A stretch of 64,000 bases of DNA from Branchipolynoe longqiensis. Its lineage: Eukaryota; Annelida; Polychaeta; Phyllodocida; Polynoidae. The translations under genes were made by a program, and so were the position numbers. The notes below the pieces were generated by a model, which was not told where the DNA came from, ran no database searches, and was given only the letters and a program-made list of their open reading frames with translations. Each line of letters opens with the position of its first letter. The first letter of the stretch is position 1. The stretch spans positions 137,426,415-137,490,414 of the forward strand of contig CM059187.1 in NCBI GenBank assembly GCA_030323885.1, in the 5' to 3' direction. Shown piece after piece: positions 54,023-63,090 of the stretch.

Positions 54023-54298
54023 GCAGGCGAAGGAGACGTCACAGTTGAGTGACTGTAACTGATCCGGGTATATGCGCCTCGCCCTGCCCTCCTGCCTCCG
54101 GGGGTAATCAAGCATGGAGACGCTCGCCTCTTCATTAGCACCCTTTGTTTCCTGCTGATTAGACTCATTGCAGTCCACACACACCACACACGTCCCCCCC
54201 CCACCTCCCCCCCCCACCTCCCCTCTCTTTGTGACTAGCTAACAGGTCAATAGTGAGAGCAAATGTTGCACCGCACATTGATTTTTGTGTAAATAATG
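54023..54298. other. Unique stretch with C-rich run
   Basis: AC/C-rich at 54178-54230; nothing else. Confidence 0.3.
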
Positions 54299-54335
54299 TT
54301 GGTTGTTGGAGTTTTACGTCCTGGCAACATCGAAT
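54299..54335 (-). mobile_element. SINE A/B tail, cut by E6a
   Basis: 'ggttgttggagttttacgtc' and 'ctggcaacatcga' only. Confidence 0.6.
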
Positions 54336-54346
54336 GTTTCATATTT

Positions 54347-54829
54347 CAGGGATGAAAGATCTCCGCGATTTCGCGCATTTCCGAGATTTTTCCTGTAGCT
54401 ATAATTGTATACTAATATGTTGTGGCCGTCCTGATATGACCTTAGATGTTTCCAGGATGCAAAACTCCAACAACCAACCAACCAATATTTTGTTTCATGC
54501 TGCAGCACCATCAGCGTATACTAATATGTGGTGCAAACGCCGCAGCACTAGCAGCATATACTACTTATGGCTTCAAACGACGCAACAGGGTCAGCATGCT
54601 TCAAATTGCACAGCACTATCAGCATATACTACTAATACGTGCTTCAAACGGCACAGCACTATCAGCATATACTACTAATACGTGCTTGAAACACTGCAGC
54701 ACTATCAGCGTATACCAATATGTATGAAACCCGACTTCCGGGAATCTTCAGGGATTCCCTGACAATGCTAAGCCTATGGGAGAATATCAGCATTTTCGCT
54801 TTTTTCCCCAGATACCACTTTCATCCCTG
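54347..54829. mobile_element. E6a: TIR transposon carrying a SINE tail and minisatellite
   Basis: 483 bp, termini CAGGGATGAAAG and CTTTCATCCCTG, target duplication ATATTT (54341-54346, 54830-54835). Inside the left arm: 'gatctccgcgatttcgcgc', then 55 bp of SINE A/B 3' end, about five 43-bp units (tatactactaatacgtgctt), then the right arm 'acttccgggaatcttcaggg'. Non-coding. Terminus resembles hAT, but a 6-bp TSD does not fit the usual 8. Confidence 0.85.
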
Positions 54830-54835
54830 ATATTT

Positions 54836-55024
54836 AATCATTCTAACTGTGTCATGTGAGAAGAAATATCCTGCAATTTGACCCATATTTGGCCATTTCA
54901 GAATGAATGATATGTGAGATGTGATGTTAGTATTTCAATGTGAAGGACACGTGGAGTGGGTTTTTTTCCTGAAAAAAAAACACCAACAACCCCACAGTGA
55001 TAGAACATACTCTACTACCATGTT
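54836..55024. other. Unique stretch, nothing seen
   Basis: AT-rich; no feature. Confidence 0.3.
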
Positions 55025-55115
55025 ACTATGAATATGGCCTTTGCTGCTGACACACCATTGAATCGTCATCAATCACCAATCAATCAAGCATCAATCAAGC
55101 ATCAATCAAGCATTC
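55025..55115 (+). mobile_element. CAAT-tailed element 3' end
   Basis: 'gaatatggcctttgctgctg' then decayed (CAAT)n that expanded as 'caatcaagcat' repeats. Confidence 0.5.
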
Positions 55116-55169
55116 ATTGATGCCGATTGGAGTCTCCAAAAAAATCGGTTATTTCACGGGAGTGGGGTT

Positions 55170-55255
55170 TGTTTGTTGTTGTTTTGCGTCCTAGCAACAT
55201 CTAAGGTCATATCAGGACGGGTACCGACTTGTGACATGGCGACTTTATAGTGCTG
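55170..55255 (-). mobile_element. 5'-truncated SINE A/B with 16-bp TSD
   Basis: Only tail and ~70 bp of body, flanked by perfect tcacgggagtggggtt (55154-55169, 55256-55271). A short reverse-transcription product. Confidence 0.9.
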
Positions 55256-55400
55256 TCACGGGAGTGGGGTTGGGGGGGGGGGTGGTCGTGGAGTGTGCGA
55301 AATCTTAGAAAATCGATCGAACTCGATTCGAGCCCTATATCAGTAGCTGTGTCAAATGAATAAATTTTAAAGAGGACAGAAGCTTATTCAAACTCTATAA

Positions 55401-55720
55401 AGCTAAGATTCCATTGATCTATATACGACAATGTCTATGTAATGCTTTATGCCTATAGCGGGTAAAAACTCGAAATGTCCGTACATCTATAAGAGTGATT
55501 GCATTATGTATGTGAACGTGTGCGTTATGCGTTATGCGTTATGCTTAGCACGACAATTCCGTAGACACGCACAGGACGCGGTATCCGAGTCGATAAGAGC
55601 GCCGAATTTCCGTACGAAAGGTCGGGAGTTCGAATCCAGGCCGAATCAATCCCGTAAGGTAGACACTTTATATAATATTATGTTCATGATACATACATCT
55701 TATCCAATCAGTGGAATCTT
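55401..55720. mobile_element. E5c: partial E5 with a tRNA-like insert
   Basis: Left terminus AGCTAAGATTCCATTG after TAA (55398-55400). The right side has only 'gtggaatctta' (55711-55721) without the last bases or a TSD match. Interior carries 'gcgttatgcgttatgcg' repeats. Confidence 0.5.
55574..55665 (+). mobile_element. tRNA-like SINE-B-type head
   Basis: 'ggtatccgagtcgataagag' (A box region) and 'gggagttcgaatcc' (B box), followed by a 'gaatcaatcccgtaagg' linker. The standard SINE body does not follow. A functional tRNA is unlikely because the acceptor arms do not pair. Confidence 0.5.
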
Positions 55721-55844
55721 ACACGCGCATATTTCGTACGGATGGTATATACATATAGGCGTACGGATGATATATACATTAATGACTATAAATACATACA
55801 TATACATTATACATACACTTCATATATAATATAAAGTCAAGCTA

Positions 55845-56044
55845 TGTGAACAGAGAGGCGAGACGGGAGGTTGGTGAACAGCCTAATTTATTCGATAAGG
55901 CTCTTGGCCGAGCAATAAACGCCCTACCTATACAAAGCTTAAAAGTAAAAATAGGTGTGTAGAGGGTGAGGTAGGCAGCTCAAGTGTGGTCAATAGTAGG
56001 TGGGGGGAGGGGGCCGCAGCAAAGCAGCATACAGGCCCGCAACA
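55845..56044 (-). mobile_element. Possible solo LTR
   Basis: On minus it would start TGTTGCGGGCCTG and end 'ctctctgttcaca', with AATAAA in the 3' third. No matching target duplication was found, so this is tentative. 56045-56317 is AT-rich with nothing recognised. Confidence 0.3.
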
Positions 56045-56317
56045 AATATATAGCATGCACAAGAAACAGTCATAAGACATAGTAGAATAATAAATAATCA
56101 TTATTATAAAACACCTTCACCCACCAATTTATATTTATATAATAGATTATATCACACATATACATAGTTTATGTATTTAATACCCGATATTTCCAATTCT
56201 GACTCTTTCAGATTTTCCTGTAAATTTGAACGTTGACATACATGTGATTAATTTTAAGATATTTTCTTTCGTGAAAAAAAAAGGCGACAGAATAAATTGC
56301 AGTTCCTTCTGTGGTAG

Positions 56318-56372
56318 ACATGGCCTGTGCTGCCGACATGGCGTGAAACCACCACCAACCAACCAGCTTCTG
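56318..56372 (+). mobile_element. CAAT/CAAC-tailed 3' end
   Basis: 'catggcctgtgctgccgaca' then 'ccaccaccaaccaacc'; immediately followed by a SINE A/B 3' part. Confidence 0.5.
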
Positions 56373-56375
56373 CAG

Positions 56376-56504
56376 TCTGGTCTCCCAGTGGGGCAGCACT
56401 ATAAAGGCGTCATGAGTGCGCACTGTCACAAGTCGTTATGCGCCGTGATATGACCTTACATGTTGCTAAGACGTAATACAAAAAACAAACCAACCAACCA
56501 GCCT
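56376..56504 (+). mobile_element. SINE A/B 3' part
   Basis: 'ggtctcccagtggggcagca' to an A-rich 'caaaccaaccaacc' tail. Confidence 0.75.
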
Positions 56505-56687
56505 CTGTGCTTCGTCGTGATGTCACGTGACGCTAAAGCCATGTGCAGGCCACGTCTCAATCTCTGCCGCATGGCCACAGTCAATCCAACCACCAGGGGG
56601 CGCTCAAGTATGCTCTGTAGTGAGCCACTCTTACACCAGATTATAAGACTGCACTCTCCATGCTCTCCTTTGAAAGGAAAGTTTCTT

Positions 56688-57530
56688 ATATTTAACGACG
56701 CCTCTAGAGCACATTGATTTTTATCATCGGCTATTGGACGTCAAACATATGGTCATTCTGACATATTTCTTTGGAGGAAACCCGCTGCCACCACATAGGC
56801 TACATTTTCCAATAAACAGCAGTATAAATATTATTTATGCGAATATTTTTGGGATTGACGGTTGTAGCTGATGAGGTGGTAACCGATACAGATACTTTAT
56901 GCTTCCATGTAATGGTTCCATGTAATTGTTGGAGCAGTCCGAGAGGGTTATCAGTATCTAATCGATATGGATGTTGCTATGCAAATATTATTGAGACGTG
57001 TTGTACTTGGTTGGGTGGTAACCGATGCAGTTACTTGATGTGTTGTATGGTTCTCTACAGATACTTTGAGATGTTCTATGGTTCTCTACAGATACTTTGA
57101 TATGTTCTATGGTTCTCTACAGATATTTTGATATGTTATATGGTTCTGAGGAATTGTTGGAGCAGCCTGGGAAGCCAGGTGCGAGCTGAGAAGTAGGGTA
57201 AGTGGGCCTGGACCGCACGCAACCGGCCAACATTTCTGAGGCCGATCAGTCGGCAGTGGGATTTTTGATTTAATACAGTTTGGCGGGCTTTATTATGCCA
57301 TCAAGAGACAAGAGGCAAATTATATTTACTGTGTTGCGTTCATTGATTAATAATATGCACTTTCCCACAGACAGGACAGCACATATCACATCCTTTGATG
57401 AACCAGTTGTGGACCACTGGTTGGAATGGAAAATATCCCAAACTGTAAATGTGTCCACTGAGCAAGATCGATAGGATGACCGACACCTTCACAGGTGGAC
57501 ACTCTAGCGCCTGAGCTACGTCCCGCTCTG
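56688..57530 (-). mobile_element. SINE-D split by ~525-bp insertion
   Basis: 3' half 56688-56824 ('tttaacgacgcctctagagc' to 'ttccaataaacagca'). 5' half about 57351-57530 ('atgcactttcccacagacag' to 'gcctgagctacgtcccgctc'). The middle of the SINE is replaced by unrelated sequence. Confidence 0.8.
56825..57350. other. Insertion in SINE-D, with 31-bp minisatellite
   Basis: No terminal repeats matched. 57037-57147 holds 3.6 units of 'tgttctatggttctctacag' plus 'atactttga'. Origin unknown. Confidence 0.5.
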
Positions 57531-57950
57531 CTCAGTCTTTGAAGGCATAATGTGCGTAGATGTCCACTGAACTGTTTTTTTAACATATACAAACAAGCAT
57601 TTATATAAAATTTGAAATAATCACAGATATGAAATCCTAGATTCGCTAAGGAGATGGAGGGGGGGGGGGGGAGTGACCTCGACCTTCGTGTTGGTTTATT
57701 GCTTTCAGCTGTCAGTCTCAAGGCATGCACACCGGAAGTCTCTAGGCCCTACTTCCGGTTCCGGTAGACCCCAATCCGCAGCGCCGTCAGTGGGGTGACA
57801 CAGATCCCTTTGCTTGTCATATTGACTGAGCCCCCTCGTTGTTAGCCCCTGTTGGCTCAGAGTAGCTGGCGGAGCCAGGCTAGCACATGCGCACGCATAA
57901 CATGGTCGATGAATGTGTCCCACGTGACACAACACACACATTATTTAAAC
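57531..57950. other. Unique stretch, nothing seen
   Basis: 15-G-type run near 57659-57671; no feature otherwise. Confidence 0.3.
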
Positions 57951-57952
57951 AA

Positions 57953-58283
57953 AAACCGGGTGGTCGAATCGTTTGGACGCGGGTCTCGCGTGTGGGAGAT
58001 TGGGAGTTCGGTTCCCGGTCGAGTCAAACCAATGACTTATAGAATTGATACTTTTCGCTTCCTAGCCTGGCACTTGTCATTGATAGGATAGGGCAATGAC
58101 TGGTTAGCTCAGTGTCAGGATAATGTCACTGAGCGGGATAACAGGACATGGTGCCAATGGCCTGATTTCCCAGTCTGGCAGCACTATAAAGTCACCATGA
58201 TTGTGCACTGTCACAAGTCGGTACCCGTCCTGATATGACCTTAGATGTTGCCAGGATGTAAAACTCTGACAACCAGCCAACCC
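57953..58283 (+). mobile_element. SINE-B, full length
   Basis: Head 'ggtggtcgaatcgtttggac', B box 'gagttcggttcccgg', complete body and tail. Confidence 0.88.
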
Positions 58284-58299
58284 AAGCTAAGCAACACTC

Positions 58300-58345
58300 G
58301 CTTGTGGGTTAAGGTTCCCAGCCGAGTCAAACCAAAAACTTACAA
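58300..58345 (+). mobile_element. SINE-B head-end fragment
   Basis: 'ggttcccagccgagtcaaac' directly after the previous copy. 58346-58602 shows nothing. Confidence 0.5.
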
Positions 58346-58602
58346 AGGCTAATTGTGAGCAATTGAAATTTCACCTACCTATGGGATTTCAAATTTTATG
58401 GGAAACGCTTTTGGGGTTCCGTGACCTGGGCTCAGGGGAAGCCACCGCTAAAGATTTATGTTCTTCCTATGGGAACCGAGTATTGATAAAATAACTATTG
58501 GGAAAAACAATTTTGATTCTATTGGTTTCCATCAGGGTAATGAGATGTACTAGAAAGATCGCTACCGTGAAATTCTATTGGTTGTTTCCCCTGATTAATA
58601 TT

Positions 58603-58742
58603 TGTTTTGTTGGTGTTTTAAATCCAAGCAACTCGAAGGTCATATCAGGATGAGTAATGACTTGCGACAGTGCGCACTCATGGTGACATCATAGTATTTC
58701 CCAACTGGAAAATCGGGCGACCGTCTCCATGACCCGATTTCT
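58603..58742 (-). mobile_element. SINE A/B 3' part
   Basis: 'tccaagcaactcgaaggtca' to 'ctccatgacccgatttc', then unrelated. 58743-58930 shows nothing. Confidence 0.7.
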
Positions 58743-58940
58743 GGATTTTCCGATTTTCTGGAGACAGCTTAAATATATACCTAACATATAAAATAAACAC
58801 TGACAAGTAAAGGACTAAATTGTATTTAACCAATTTCAAAAAGAGCCTGTTTTCTGGTAATTTAGGATTTCTGGGAGCCGGATAAGGGGGTCTGTACCTG
58901 TATAGCAGAAGTATGAATTCATGCCTTCCACTATATATAT

Positions 58941-59475
58941 CAGGGATGAAAGATCTCCGTGATTTCGCGGATTTCCGAGATTTTTCCTGTCGAAATAAGT
59001 GTATACTAATACGTTGCGCCCTTCCTGATATGACCTTAGATGTTGCCAGGATGTAAAACTCCAACAACCAACCTACCAATACATTATTTCACGCTGCAGC
59101 ACCATCAGCGTATAATAATATGTGGTGCAAACGCCGCAGCACTAGCAGCGTATACTACTAATGCCTTCAAACGCCGCAGCAGTGTCAGCGTATACCGATA
59201 TGTGGTGCAAACGCCACAGCACTAGCAGCGTATACTACTAACACATGCTTCTAATGCCACAGCACTATCAGTGTATACCAATATGTGGTGCAAAAGCAGC
59301 AGCACTAGCAGCGTATACTACTAATACATGCTTCAAATGGTGCAGCACTATCAGCGTATACCAATATGTATGAAATCCGACTTCCGGGAATTTTCAGCGA
59401 TTCCCTGACAATGCTAAGCCTATGGGAGAATATCAGCATTTCCGCTTTTTTTCCCGGAGACCACTTTCATCCCTG
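58941..59475. mobile_element. E6b: TIR transposon carrying a SINE tail and minisatellite
   Basis: 535 bp; the same termini, arms and internal order as 54347-54829, with about six to seven 43-bp units. Flanked by ATATAT on both sides within a TA-rich site, so the exact TSD is ambiguous. The SINE tail sits at the same internal position as in E6a, which shows capture before amplification. Confidence 0.88.
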
Positions 59476-59691
59476 ATATATATATATATAGATATGACCG
59501 ACCATCAGTCTATCGAGTTAGTTTGGTATTTGAGGATCGGTTTCAGAAGGGCACTGACCTGAAACATTAGGACTAGGAGGCATTCTTAATATATATACAC
59601 ATAATAAATGATTTAGTACATATATATGTATACATATGTATATGTATATACAGTCCCTTGTATAATCAGTCAAGACACAGATAACGGCGAT
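59476..59691. other. AT-rich stretch
   Basis: TA-rich with 'tatatgtatacatatgtata' near 59622. No gene seen. Confidence 0.3.
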
Positions 59692-60155
59692 CAGTTCTGT
59701 GCAAGTCCTAACTTGAGGCAGCATTGCCTGCCACATTGAGGACTGGCTGCTCTGGTTTTATACCGCTGCACCGGGCGCTTTGGCCCAATCGGTAGAGCAC
59801 AAGTTCGGTTCTCGGTCGAGTCAAACCAATGACTTATAAAATAGATACTTGTCGCTTCCTAGCCTGGCACTTGGCATTAACAGGCTAGGGCAATGAATGG
59901 TTACCTCAGTGTCAGGATAATGTGACTGAGTGGGATATTGGGTCATGGTGACGGTGGCCTGATTTCCCCGTGGGGCAGCTCTATCAAGTCGTCATGTGTG
60001 CGCACTATCACAAGACAGTACCAGTCCTGATATGACCTTAGATGTTGCCAGGATGTAAAACTCCAACAACCAACCAAATCTGTGTGAAAGTCCTACCTTG
60101 AGGGAGGATTGCTTGCCGAAGTGGGGACTGGTTACTATGGCTTTACACCGCTGCA
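59692..60155. repeat. ~79-bp direct repeats flanking a SINE
   Basis: 59692-59770 and 60078-60155 share 'aagtcctaacttgaggcagc' to 'ttacaccgctgca' with about 15 differences. SINE-B lies exactly between. Confidence 0.8.
59771..60077 (+). mobile_element. SINE-B, head shortened
   Basis: 'ggcccaatcggtagagcac' then directly 'aagttcggttctcggtcgag'. About 20 bp of head lost between A and B boxes; body and tail complete. Confidence 0.88.
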
Positions 60156-61190
60156 CTTGCTGCTGGTCACAATGAACTTGCTTGTACTAAATCAGCCCCA
60201 AGGTCATGTGGGGGGGTCACCTCCCTCCCATACCGCCTCCACTTCAAAGCTGCAGTCGAATCACTTTCATGGCCGGGTTCACATGGTTTACTGCGGACCA
60301 ACCAGCGCTCTCCAAAATGACAGCCCCGCTCTCCCAGGACAGTCTCAACGGCGCTTAAGCCGTACTGGCGCGTTGAGACTGCGCTTCGGAGAGTGAGGGA
60401 CACACGATAGGAAGTGACACAAAGTCTGACCCAAACAGTGTCAGCTCCAAGCATTTGTAGGTAGTGAAGACTGGAATAGCCATGCATATACTGCGCAATA
60501 TAGCATGATCCTAGTTGTGACGGATGGGTGGGGTTGGGCGAGATGGGGTGGGGTTAGTGGTGGTGGTGGTTACAGAGCCTAGATTGAAACTGATTATTAT
60601 GTTGTATTTGGGTCAATGCATGTGCACCGAAAAAGAGGTTCATGTGATCAATTTATGTCCGCTCTAAATCAGTATTACATGGATATAAAAGGTGAAGCAG
60701 TCCCTTGTTACGTTGGTTATTGCTGCTGCCACCTGTCGATAATATCGCACACTTGTGTTTATTAAAACAGAACGCCTTGATGCCAGTCTGTGAGGTGATG
60801 GGGGAATAACAGCTTTGTCATTCAATGATCTTACAACAATTGCCACCATGTGGGTGTGGGTGAATAAAATCGTTTATTCAACACCCCTCCCCCCCGCCCC
60901 CAAATAACATCCCTTAAGGTCTTCCGGTTTTTCATTTTCCAATGTTGGCAACCCTGGTTGCGGATGCTTGGAAGTTGGAGGGAGTTGGCGGTTGAATCAA
61001 AGATTCGATTTTACATCATAGAATCTTTGGTTGAACGCCGTCACACTGAGGTGTGCCTGTACAAGGCACTCTGATTACTGAGTGCACTCATTGTTTAGTA
61101 CTGGCAGTGTCCGGTAGGGGTTGCAGGAGGTCATGTCGGTGACATCCAATCCATGGATAGTGTGAATTCATATATACTAGTCATGTAATG
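60156..61190. other. Unique stretch with two hairpins
   Basis: 60350-60383 holds an inverted repeat (cagtctcaacg / cgttgagactg). 60978-61036 holds another (ggcggttgaatcaaagattc / gaatctttggttgaacgcc). C run near 60890. No gene recognised. Confidence 0.4.
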
Positions 61191-61194
61191 ATGT

Positions 61195-61490
61195 GCCCTG
61201 ACCTCCTCTGATGAATTGCAACATACACAGGTAGGTATGGGTTGGTTGATTGCATCAGGGAAGCTAGATGTATTAACGGTTCGGACGCTAATCCCTGGAA
61301 TGACACACGTGTGGGTTCGAGTCTCGTTCTCAGTATGGTGTTTCTATTTATTTATTTGAAAAATTAATACCCCTCCACAATATTGGGGCCGTGACCAGGA
61401 TTCTCTGCATGTTGCATGGTGTATAACATTGAAACTGTCCTATGTATGTGGTAGAACTGGATATTCATAATTATGTATGATGTTCCCTTC
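61195..61490 (+). mobile_element. SINE-E, diverged
   Basis: Leader 'cacaggtaggtatgggttgg', head 'tgtattaacggttcggacgc', B box 'gtgggttcgagtctcg', body 'ggggccgtgaccaggattct'. Confidence 0.6.
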
Positions 61491-61758
61491 GTTTTCTAAA
61501 TAACTGCTCTCCGACAGACCGGGCGCAGTGGTCGAATCGATAGAGCGCGTGTCTCGCGTGCGGGACATTGGTAGTTCGGTTCCTGGTCGAGTCAACCCAA
61601 TGGCTTATAAAATTGATACTTGTCACTTCTTAGCGTGGTCCTTGACATTAATAGGATAGGACAAGGACTGGTTAGCTAGGTGTCAGGATAATGTGAGTGG
61701 AATATTGGGTCATGGCGCTAGCAGCCTGATTTCCCAGTGTGGCAGCATTATAAAGTCA

Positions 61759-62039
61759 CCGACAGATACAGTACCTTCGAAGCGCGTTGACTAGCAGTTC
61801 TTTCCTGGCTTCAACCTCAGGTGGCAAGTCCAAGTTGTTGTACACTTTGTGGGCTTCATGACCTGCCACGTGCAGGAACATGCAGCACTGGACGTCTTCT
61901 GGTGTTGCTTTTACGCCTGCGGCCATCGCATATATTCTGTAGGCCTGTACCAGGTTTTCCAGTTACTGCTTGCATTTGCATCTAATATTAGTGGTCCGGT
62001 AGGCTTTAGTCCTGTCAGTGTCATATCGGTAGTTGACAT
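61759..62039 (-). pseudogene. Ty3/Gypsy-type gag fragment
   Basis: Minus strand: an ATG at 62039 opens a stretch with 'LTGLKPTGPLILDANASSNW', typical of the gag N-terminus of Mag/Gypsy-like retrotransposons. A frameshift near 61911 follows; the next frame continues with 'VQCCMFLHVAGHEAHKVYN'. The element stops after about 90 codons of gag. No nucleocapsid zinc knuckle, protease or polymerase. A dead internal fragment. Confidence 0.7.
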
Positions 62040-62161
62040 CTGACACCATGTAAGCAGAACGTCCGCACGCTTCAGTTGATGTATAGCAAGTGCTTTATTT
62101 ATGGAAATCTCTGTATACGTTCCACCTGGGTGCACACGCAGGCGCGGGGGCTCCGCACACA
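62040..62161 (-). mobile_element. LTR remnant with primer-binding site
   Basis: On minus: TG..CA-bounded 113-bp sequence (62161-62049) with AATAAA (complement at 62094-62099), then TGGTGTCAG at 62048-62040, the usual tRNA-Leu-type primer-binding start of many Gypsy elements. The gag ATG follows at once, so the leader is nearly absent. Confidence 0.55.
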
Positions 62162-62241
62162 TATAAATACATATATGGCAATGAGTGTGCACTATCACAA
62201 GTCGGTACCCGTCCTGACCTGACCATATATGTTGCCAGGAT

Positions 62242-63090
62242 GTAAAACTTCAACAACATCTACGACAGTGAGCTAATTGGTTTCTAGGGTATGAAGCATG
62301 TAGCTTCGATAATAATACTTCTGGGAAGACACACAGTAAGATCTTACACTAAATTTCTTCCGCTATCGCTTCATCTGGCATATTTCTGACATTAGAAGAA
62401 TGCGTGCCAAGCTGTTCTGATCAATCATCTCATGACATATCGCTATGTTCTGCGACCATGACTAATGACGTTCACAGTGTTATGGTTGCATAGTAAGATG
62501 GTTTTGAGTTACTGTGATATATTTGTTGTAGATAAATATATTAGGTCAATCATTATCATCTACTTTACTTTAGCTTGAAATTAGATATATGTTCAATGTT
62601 TAACTTTGGATATATTTGAATTGAAAACATGCAAATTTGATTTTGGTATGTGCATTAGAATCGTAAACACTATAAGCTTCAGCACTGACAGTTTGATTAA
62701 GTTGGATATGTAGGATCAAATCCAGGTCAGTGTTTTGGTTTTAGAAAATGATATGCTTTCATCGGACTATACAACGTAAAACTTCAACAACATCTACGAC
62801 AGTGAGCTGATTGGTTTCTAGGGTATGAAGCATGGAGCTTCGATAATATTACTTCTGGGAAGACACACAGTAAGATCTTTCACTAAATGTCTTCCGCTAT
62901 CGCTCCATCTGGCATATTTCTGACATTAGAACAATGCATACCATGCTGTTCTGATCAATCATCGCATGATGTATCACTATGTTCTGCAACCATGACTAAT
63001 GACGTTCACAGTGTTATGGTTGCACAGTAAGATGAATTGAGTTACTGTGGTATATTTGTTGTAGATAAATATATCAGGTCGATCATTATG
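62242..63090. repeat. 534-bp tandem duplication (1.6 copies)
   Basis: 62242-62775 ('gtaaaacttcaacaacatct' onward) is repeated from 62776 to about 63090 with few changes. The repeat period starts in SINE tail sequence and includes the start of an M1 element. Confidence 0.85.
62482..62775 (+). mobile_element. M1 MITE, diverged
   Basis: 'tggttgcatagtaagatgg' to 'ttcatcggactatacaac'. TTAA flanks lost. A second, truncated start is in the duplicate at about 63015-63090. Confidence 0.7.

Larger units (their letters stand above)
61520..62241 (+). mobile_element. SINE-B split by an LTR-retroelement fragment
   Basis: Head and body 61520-61758 (to 'attataaagtcacc'). The remainder 62176-62241 ('aatgagtgtgcactatcaca' to 'gccaggatgtaaaac') continues the same SINE after the insertion. 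Confidence 0.85.

Noticed and set aside
55574..55650. Functional tRNA gene
   Set aside because: tRNA-like boxes but no convincing acceptor or anticodon stems; resembles SINE-B head.
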